The notes under the pieces: model-generated
Database searches by the model: none
The model's input: only the letters and a program-made list of their open reading frames with translations
Told to the model about the DNA's origin: nothing
Shown here: positions 40,305-46,509 of the stretch, piece after piece
How the letters are laid out: each line of letters starts with the position of its first letter
Numbering within the stretch: the first letter of the stretch is position 1
Source of the DNA: Gemmataceae bacterium
GTDB lineage: Bacteria > Planctomycetota > Planctomycetia > Gemmatales > Gemmataceae
Direction: 5' to 3'
DNA length: 46,509 nucleotides
Assembly (NCBI GenBank): GCA_009692065.1
Contig: SHZY01000033.1
Span: 1 to 46,509, forward strand
Made by a program: the position numbers and the translations under genes

Positions 40305-41772
40305 ATTGGCGTTCAAACGGAAACATCGGCTGCCGCCGATGGTGATACGTCAAGCGCGACAAATCCGCCGACGTCACGCCTGGCGTGTCAACGCGAATCA
40401 GATGTTTCGACACCGGCGCATAGGCGGCCACCGGCGCATGCACACCTTTGGCGACCAGGATGCGGAAGTGGGCCGGGTCGAGGTTGCAGCTCGTCAGTTG
40501 CTTGATGCTGAACGGGACCATGCGCCGCGTCGTCAGCATGATCGTGAGCCCGCTGCGCGTTTCGACGACGGCGGTTGGGCCTTGATCGAAGTTGAGGAAC
40601 CCGCCGTGGCGCGGCTGCGATTCGCTGAACTTCCCTTCGAATAATCCCTTCACGAGGAAATCCGATTCCAGCGGCGCGCCGTGTTGATCATCCGTCTTGC
40701 CACCGACCTTGAGCCGAACGCGCGTACCGACGCCCGCCGCCGCGGTAAGCTTGACGGCATCCGGATCGTAGAGGCAGACGAAGGCGGGCGAAAGTTGGCC
40801 GTGGCGCACGAGCGCGTGCGCCAGCTCGGTGCCGTCGGCCGGCGAGCCGCCGCCGGCGTTGTCGCCCATGTCCAGGAGTGTAATCGGGCCGTCTAGCTTG
40901 GACGCCTGTGCGAGCGCTTGATCGATTGAAATGAATTGGCCGGCGAACTCCTCACGGCGCTCCCACCAGAATTTTTGCAGATCGGTGACGCGAGCTTCTG
41001 CCCTTGCAAAGTCGTTGTCGGTCACCACGATCGCCGACGAGCCCATCTCCGCCACGTCGGCATAGGGAAAACCGAGGACTATGCTGTTCGACAGGACGCC
41101 GGGCTCGGCGAGCATCGCGTCGGCGTAATCGTAAATCGTTTTGCACGGTGGCTCGGCGCTGAGTTGCCGTTCGATGTTGACGGCCAGCGGCGGAAACGCT
41201 GCCGCCATCGTCGGCTTCACCTCGCCGCGCAACGTTCGTGCTATTAGCCGGGCTGCGTCGATGCCGCGCTGGCGCTGGTCGAGGTGCGGATTGGTGCGAT
41301 ACGCGATCAGCGCATCGCAGGCTGCGACCATCTGCGGCGACACGTTGGCGTGCAGATCGAGGGTGCCGATGATCGGAAACGAGCGGCCAAAGCGCTGGCG
41401 CAGGCGCGATAGCCAGTGCCCGTCGGCATCGGCATGGTTGGCCCCAACGGTCGCCCCGTGCGGTGCGACAAGTAGGCCGTCAATGGGACCTGCGCGTTCG
41501 ATGGCGGCGTCCATGCGCGCCAGCAGCGCATCGAAGGCGTCCGCGGCGACGATGCCATACGGATAGGCACGCGCGGCGAATATCGGCACAGCGTCGAGGT
41601 GTTCCTCAGCGAGGCCGGCGAAGAAGCCTCCGACTTCGTGATGCGCGTCGGCGAATCGGCTGCGAACGGCGTCGCCTTCCAGCAGCGTGTCCTGCTCGAA
41701 GTGCGCGAACGTCGTCGGCCCCGCGATGAACGTGTTCGATTCCTGCATGAATGCGATGATGCCGACGCGCAT
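40297..41772 (-). CDS. M81 family (MlrC-like) metallopeptidase
   Basis: 491 residues, normal for the MlrC/M81 family. N-terminal signature MRVGIIAFMQESNTFI is followed by LVAPHGATVGANHADADGHWL and IGTLDLHANVSPQM, whose Asp and His residues are expected zinc ligands. The second half has TLLDMGDNAGGGSPADGTEL and GGFLNFDQGPTAVVE. MlrC cleaves linearised microcystin products; most homologues have unknown peptide-like substrates. The gene lies downstream of argS on the same strand, but a perfect 29-bp hairpin between them argues for separate transcription. The last residues come from a REP-like repeat. Confidence 0.9.
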   Translation of the reverse strand: MRVGIIAFMQESNTFIAGPTTFAHFEQDTLLEGDAVRSRFADAHHEVGGFFAGLAEEHLDAVPIFAARAYPYGIVAADAFDALLARMDAAIERAGPIDGLLVAPHGATVGANHADADGHWLSRLRQRFGRSFPIIGTLDLHANVSPQMVAACDALIAYRTNPHLDQRQRGIDAARLIARTLRGEVKPTMAAAFPPLAVNIERQLSAEPPCKTIYDYADAMLAEPGVLSNSIVLGFPYADVAEMGSSAIVVTDNDFARAEARVTDLQKFWWERREEFAGQFISIDQALAQASKLDGPITLLDMGDNAGGGSPADGTELAHALVRHGQLSPAFVCLYDPDAVKLTAAAGVGTRVRLKVGGKTDDQHGAPLESDFLVKGLFEGKFSESQPRHGGFLNFDQGPTAVVETRSGLTIMLTTRRMVPFSIKQLTSCNLDPAHFRILVAKGVHAPVAAYAPVSKHLIRVDTPGVTSADLSRLTYHHRRQPMFPFERQFV

Positions 41773-41785
41773 GGTCTACTCCTCG

Positions 41786-41845
41786 GAAGCCCTGGGGTGA
41801 GGTACTCCGAACCCCAGGGTTCGGAGTACCTCACCCCAGGGCTTC
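41786..41845. terminator. Perfect 29-bp hairpin between argS and the MlrC-like gene
   Basis: 41786-41814 and 41817-41845 are perfect inverted copies of 29 bases separated by two bases (arms begin GAAGCCCTGGGGTGAGG). The structure can end argS transcription or extrude as a cruciform. It has no T-run on the minus strand, so the terminator label is tentative and it may be another interspersed palindrome. Confidence 0.6.
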
Positions 41846-41857
41846 TTGAAAAACGAT

Positions 41858-43597
41858 TTACATCCGTTCAACCGTTTTGATGCCGAGCAATTCCAGGCAT
41901 TGCTGCAGAACGCGTGCCGTCAGGTCACACAAGAGCAACCGGCTTTGTTTGACCGCATCCGACTCAGCCTTGATCACCGGGCAATTCTGGAAGAAGCCGC
42001 TGTACGTCTTCGCCAGGTCCCAGAGATACGCGGTGACGGCGCTCGGCTGATAGTCTGCCACGGCCGACAACAGCGATTCTTCGAGCTTCAGGAGTTGCAG
42101 CGCCAGCGCCCGTTCGTAGGGCGTGTCGAGCGCGACCGCGGGTGGATTCTTTCGCAGCGTCAACGGATCGATCGCGGCCTTGCGGAAGATGCCGCGGTTG
42201 CGGACGTAGGCGTATTGCATGTACGTGCCGGTATTGCCTTCCATGGCCATCATCTTGTCAAAGCTAAAGATATAGTCTGAGGTGCGATTCTGGCATAGGT
42301 CGGCGTACTTGACGGCGCCGATGCCGATGGCTTCCGCGACTTCCGCCCGTTCCGCATCGGGCAGCTCGGGGCTGTTCGCATCGACGACCTGCCGTCCTTG
42401 CTGGATCGCTTCATCTATCAAGGAGCCAAGTTCGACGGCGCCGCCTTCGCGCGTCTTGATCGGCCGTTTGTCGGGGCCGAGCACCGAGCCGAAGCTGATG
42501 TGCGTCAGCTCGACGTTGGACACACCCCAGCGCCGCGCGGCCTCGAACAGGTTGGCGAAGTGCTGCGATTGCCGAAAATCGACGACGTAGAGCATCGCCT
42601 GCGGCTTGAAATGCTTCAGGCGGTACTGGATCGTCGCCAGGTCGGAGGTCGTGTAGGTGAAGGCCCCATCCCGCTTGCGCACGAGGGCGACGTTATTTTC
42701 GCTGAAGCGGATGATGATGGCGCCGCCGTCGCCCGGCTCCGCGACTTTCTTTTCCAGCAGACTATCGACAACGCCGGGCAGCAGCGGGTTGTAGAAACTT
42801 TCGCCGTGCTCGTGGTCGAAGGGCGGCACGCCGAGCTTGCGGTAGATCGCGTGGATCTCCTCCAGGCAGGGCGGCATGAAGTCTTGCCAAATCGCGACGT
42901 TTTCCGGATCGCCTTTGTGCAACTTGGCGGTCTCGGCTCGACACGCCTCCGCGATCGGATTGACCGCTTCGTCCTCGTCCTCCACGCCGATCAGCCTGCG
43001 AACCTCAAGGTAAATGCGCGTCAATTCGCGCACGGGATCTTTCTTGTAGGCGTCGGCGTTCCGCAGATTCTTGTAGCCATACAAAAGGATGCCGAACTGC
43101 GTGCCCCAATCGCCGAGGTGATTGTCGGTGACGACGGTGTGCCCCAGGAAACGCAGGAGCCTCGTCAGCGCGTCGCCGATGATAGTGCTGCGCAGGTGGC
43201 CGACGTGCAGCGGCTTGGCAACGTTCGGCGAGCTGTAGTCGATCACGTACGTCTTCACCGCCTGCGCCTTTTCAACGCCAAGCCGATCGTCGTTGGCAAT
43301 GCTTTGCACGGTCTTGGCGAGCCAGGACGATTGTAGACGCAGGTTGATGAAACCGGGGCCGGCGATTTCTGGTTTCTCCAGGAGGTCGCAAAGTTGCAGC
43401 CGATTAACGAGATCCTCGGCGATTTCGCGAGGCTTCTTGCCAAGCGCCTTGGCGAGGGCCATGGCGCAGTTCGCCTGGTAGTCGCCGTGCTTGGCGTCCT
43501 GCGCGGCCTTGATCATAGCGACGTAGGGTTCGGGATCGGGGACGAGGCCCGTGAGCGCGGTCCGGAATTTGGCCTGGATGAGGTGGAGCAGGTTCAT
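41858..43597 (-). CDS. argS: Arginyl-tRNA synthetase
   Basis: The start at 43597 (MNLLHLIQAKFRTAL) gives 579 residues; the upstream frame extension is repeat-derived. The order is an N-terminal Arg-tRNA-synthetase additional domain (about 1-90), the class I HIGH motif in SSPNVAKPLHVGHLRSTIIGD, HLGDWGTQFG, YTTSDLATIQYR, FGSVLGPDKRPIKTREGG (KMSKS counterpart), and the DALR anticodon-binding domain at the end (YMQYAYVRNRGIFRKA onwards). It charges tRNA-Arg. It is essential, and it is intact here, in contrast to the broken tRNA-Arg(CCT) at 11243-11283. Confidence 0.96.
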   Translation of the reverse strand: MNLLHLIQAKFRTALTGLVPDPEPYVAMIKAAQDAKHGDYQANCAMALAKALGKKPREIAEDLVNRLQLCDLLEKPEIAGPGFINLRLQSSWLAKTVQSIANDDRLGVEKAQAVKTYVIDYSSPNVAKPLHVGHLRSTIIGDALTRLLRFLGHTVVTDNHLGDWGTQFGILLYGYKNLRNADAYKKDPVRELTRIYLEVRRLIGVEDEDEAVNPIAEACRAETAKLHKGDPENVAIWQDFMPPCLEEIHAIYRKLGVPPFDHEHGESFYNPLLPGVVDSLLEKKVAEPGDGGAIIIRFSENNVALVRKRDGAFTYTTSDLATIQYRLKHFKPQAMLYVVDFRQSQHFANLFEAARRWGVSNVELTHISFGSVLGPDKRPIKTREGGAVELGSLIDEAIQQGRQVVDANSPELPDAERAEVAEAIGIGAVKYADLCQNRTSDYIFSFDKMMAMEGNTGTYMQYAYVRNRGIFRKAAIDPLTLRKNPPAVALDTPYERALALQLLKLEESLLSAVADYQPSAVTAYLWDLAKTYSGFFQNCPVIKAESDAVKQSRLLLCDLTARVLQQCLELLGIKTVERM

Positions 43598-43615
43598 GGA
43601 GAAATGATATACGAA

Positions 43616-43653
43616 GCCGCTTGCGGCGTAGCATTTGCTACGCCGCAAGCGGC
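43616..43653. terminator. 17-bp hairpin between rsfS and argS
   Basis: GCCGCTTGCGGCGTAGC (43616-43632) and its exact inverse (43637-43653) are separated by ATTT. It lies between the rsfS stop and the argS start on the same strand. It may be a terminator or processing site, or a REP-like repeat. Confidence 0.6.
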
Positions 43654-43660
43654 AAGCGGC

Positions 43661-44050
43661 TTACTCGCGTTTCCAATCGATGTGCGGCGCGTCGGCCCAC
43701 AGGTCTTCGAGCGCGTAGTACTCACGCGAATTTTGATCGAACACGTGCACCACGATGTCGCCGTAATCCTGCACGACCCAGCGGCTCGCCTGGTAGCCCT
43801 GGATGCTCAGGCGTTTTTCCCCTTCGCCGTGCATGAACCCGTCGGTCTCCTCGGCAAGCGTGTGGATCTGCCGACGGCTCGCTCCGGTCATGAGGACGAA
43901 GAAGTCGAAGATGGGCGTGATGCCGCGGAGGTCCAAGACGAGAACGTCCTTGGCTTTATTTTCATCGCCGATGCGGGCGCATTGAATGGCCAGCTCGAGG
44001 GAAGTTTGTGCGCGGGTGGGATCGGAGAACACGGTCGCGTGGTTGCTCAA
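43661..44050 (-). CDS. rsfS: Ribosomal silencing factor RsfS
   Basis: A TTG at 44050 with GGAGG five bases upstream is the best start (129 residues); an upstream in-frame ATG would add an unlikely Arg-rich tail. AKDVLVLDLRGITPIFDFFVLMTGASRRQIHTLAEETD and WVVQDYGDIVVHVFDQNSREYYALEDLWADAP are the RsfS/DUF143 hallmarks. The protein binds L14 and blocks 30S joining during starvation. It is usually encoded beside nadD; here it precedes argS. Upstream of it, 44051-44332 holds no gene but must contain divergent promoters. Confidence 0.93.
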   Translation of the reverse strand: MSNHATVFSDPTRAQTSLELAIQCARIGDENKAKDVLVLDLRGITPIFDFFVLMTGASRRQIHTLAEETDGFMHGEGEKRLSIQGYQASRWVVQDYGDIVVHVFDQNSREYYALEDLWADAPHIDWKRE

Positions 44051-44332
44051 AGGACCTCCGGTGGATTGCCTCGCTCCTCGAATACGGACGCCTGGAGTGC
44101 GGAGCGAGTCGGCCAAAGAAACCAGGATCAGGACACGGAACCGAGCCGTCAAGTTCGCGATTTTGGGAGATCGACGGATTCCGCCCCGCTCTACCTTGTT
44201 ATGTATTCTACCGCGTTTCGGCCCTCTAGGACGACTGAAAATAGGCGAAATTGAAACTCCTATGGTCCCGATGGTTGCGTTCCGTTATAGACGAGGCACA
44301 TGTCGGATGCCTCATTCAAGGGAGTCGAACCC

Positions 44333-44884
44333 ATGCGTAAGTGGCTGTACATCGGAACCATGACTTTTGCCCTCGGCTGCGTCGGCTGCTACTTCTATTT
44401 CAATAGGACCGCCACGGACCCGATTCTCCCCGACAATATGCTCAAGACCGACGATAGGGATCGCATCGCCAAGAACGACGGCAACGCGGAGTTGAGCGAA
44501 ACAATTGAGCCGTTGAGGGTTGAGGGCGGTGGACAGACGATTGCACTGAGCCCTGCACCTGCATGGCTTGGCGATCCACTGCCACGCATTGTGCTGGAGC
44601 CGGGCATGAAACAGCCGCCGCGGCCCGATGGCGAGCCGGGCCGAGTGTTGCGCATGCCGTATGCGGACGAGGAGGAAATCCTGGCGTTGCCGCTCGACCC
44701 GATCCAGCGGATGCTCGACGTGACGCTGCCACGGCTCAATCTGGCGGACGATTTGAACCAGGCGGAAGAATCCGAGCCCAAGCAAGTCATTCCGCTGCTG
44801 CACATGCACCCGCACCTTCAGCACGGCCCGTTTTCGGGTGGCTGCCCGGCGCCGTATCCGTATCGGGTGATGCCGCGCGAGTAG
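44333..44884 (+). CDS. Hypothetical membrane-anchored or lipid-anchored protein
   Basis: The start at 44333 (MRKWLYIGTMTFALGCVGCYFYF) has GGGAG eight bases upstream; 183 residues. The hydrophobic start with GCVGC could be a lipobox or a simple anchor. The remainder is Pro-rich and acidic (IVLEPGMKQPPRPDGEPG, DEEEILALPLDPIQRML) and ends in a His/Pro-rich tail (HMHPHLQHG ... PAPYPYRVMPRE). It probably has little fixed structure. I recognise no family; low-complexity secreted proteins like this are frequent in planctomycetes. Confidence 0.6.
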   Translation: MRKWLYIGTMTFALGCVGCYFYFNRTATDPILPDNMLKTDDRDRIAKNDGNAELSETIEPLRVEGGGQTIALSPAPAWLGDPLPRIVLEPGMKQPPRPDGEPGRVLRMPYADEEEILALPLDPIQRMLDVTLPRLNLADDLNQAEESEPKQVIPLLHMHPHLQHGPFSGGCPAPYPYRVMPRE

Positions 44885-44939
44885 AGACGCTGGATCGCCG
44901 CGATTGGCGTGATCCGTAGACTATTCGGGTCATCTGTCC

Positions 44940-46001
<1,062 letters not shown>

Positions 46002-46139
46002 CCGGCCTCGGATTACCGCCATTCTATTTTTTTCACTTCAGACGATTTTTCGTCAGCAATGTTCCCATGAGAGGGTCGCCCACGTTTGGGCCGGTAGAAT
46101 CCACAACGCCGCTAGACTCATGGATCTCTCATTAATTCT

Positions 46140-46509
46140 GGCTCTTCGCGTTTTTTAGTGGGTGATTTTCACTCGTCAACGCACGAATTCCTTGGGAATA
46201 TCCAGAGCAAATGCTGATTGCGCCGTTCCGAAATTCTGTCACGATGTCTGCATGGCAAAAATCAAGCGCCTGCTCGACATCTACCGCTTCCCCGGCTTCG
46301 TCCCTTTCTCCTCTCTCCGAAGGGTATTTGGGGATCATCGCGCCGTCGTCGTCAGGCTGCGACGGCGTCAAAAAAAAAACGGTGTGCGGCGTCTGCGGCG
46401 AAGTCCAATTTCGCCACTACGACAAGCGGCCTCGGCAAGTTCGCGATCTGTCCTGCGGAGACCGCCGCGTCTACTTGGTCTACGAGGGGCGACGCATCGA
46501 TTGCTCGTG
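46140..46509 (+). mobile_element. ISL3-family insertion sequence, left part
   Basis: The left end is proposed at GGCTCTTCGCG (from 46140), a start seen in ISL3-family inverted repeats, 112 bases before the transposase ATG. The right end is outside the window, so neither terminal repeats nor an 8-bp target duplication can be checked. Confidence 0.6.
46252..46509 (+). CDS. ISL3-family transposase, N-terminal part, frame change at A10
   Basis: The first 42 codons read MAKIKRLLDIYRFPGF...VFGDHRAVVVRLRRRQKK, typical of the ISL3 start. At the A10 tract (46370-46379) the frame must shift by +1 (equivalent to one A fewer) to continue as VCGVCGEVQFRHYDKRPRQV and RDLSCGDRRVYLVYEGRRIDC, the zf-ISL3 zinc-finger region with its CxxC. 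In the original frame the protein continues as an Arg-rich sequence unrelated to the family. The A-run is a classical slippage site, so either transcription/ribosome slippage makes the full transposase or the copy is dead. The gene runs off the window. Confidence 0.7.
   Translation, partial: MAKIKRLLDIYRFPGFVPFSSLRRVFGDHRAVVVRLRRRQKKNGVRRLRRSPISPLRQAASASSRSVLRRPPRLLGLRGATHRLLV

Overview
The window looks like a planctomycete chromosome, most likely Gemmatales/Gemmataceae-like. This is inferred from family content, not from any search. The pointers are a surface protein with an N-terminal LEDRTLLSA-type motif and a GEVED domain, two Hanks-type kinases fused through a membrane segment to WD40 propellers, a DUF1080+ThuA fusion, a caspase-fold/S41 fusion, an ECF sigma factor, and dense palindromic interspersed repeats.

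Layout. 1-2358: a transposase remnant, a CTAG-ended palindromic (MITE-like) element and a GEVED/transglutaminase-like surface protein. 2756-3304: a DJ-1/PfpI protein. 3361-11283: an accessory island. Its left edge cuts a yjbQ gene (only the 3' part remains), and a tRNA-Arg(CCT) truncated in its anticodon stem lies just beyond its right edge. The island holds two serine recombinases (one divergent, one canonical), small DNA-binding proteins, a run of small minus-strand genes I do not recognise, and a second, complete yjbQ. Four copies of a short core, GT(A/G)(TT or CC)TACTA(G/C), sit at the island edges (TT centres) and around the yjbQ unit (CC centres). This suggests nested site-specific integration, with a yjbQ copy that could compensate for the broken target.

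11398-46001 is mostly ordinary chromosome: rplU; kinase/WD40; a phosphatase-flippase-GT2 operon; truncated hemoglobin; M28 peptidase; DUF1080/ThuA; BtuF-like protein; a second kinase/WD40; caspase-like/S41 protein; RluA with a DUF4392 protein; HEAT-repeat protein with a LarA-like protein; lipoprotein; mogA; iron-type alcohol dehydrogenase; a GxxExxY gene inside inverted repeats; ECF sigma; NTF2-like protein; M32 carboxypeptidase; MlrC-like protein; argS and rsfS; threonine dehydrogenase. The window ends inside an ISL3-family element whose transposase frame is interrupted at an A10 tract.

The most unusual points are the yjbQ island with its att-like repeats, the caspase-like domain with both catalytic positions changed (fused to an intact-looking S41 protease), the GxxExxY inverted-repeat unit with two empty relatives in the same window, an interspersed repeat read in frame inside a DUF4392 enzyme, and the A10 frameshift in the ISL3 transposase. 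Start codons marked below were chosen from ribosome-binding sites and family alignment by eye.
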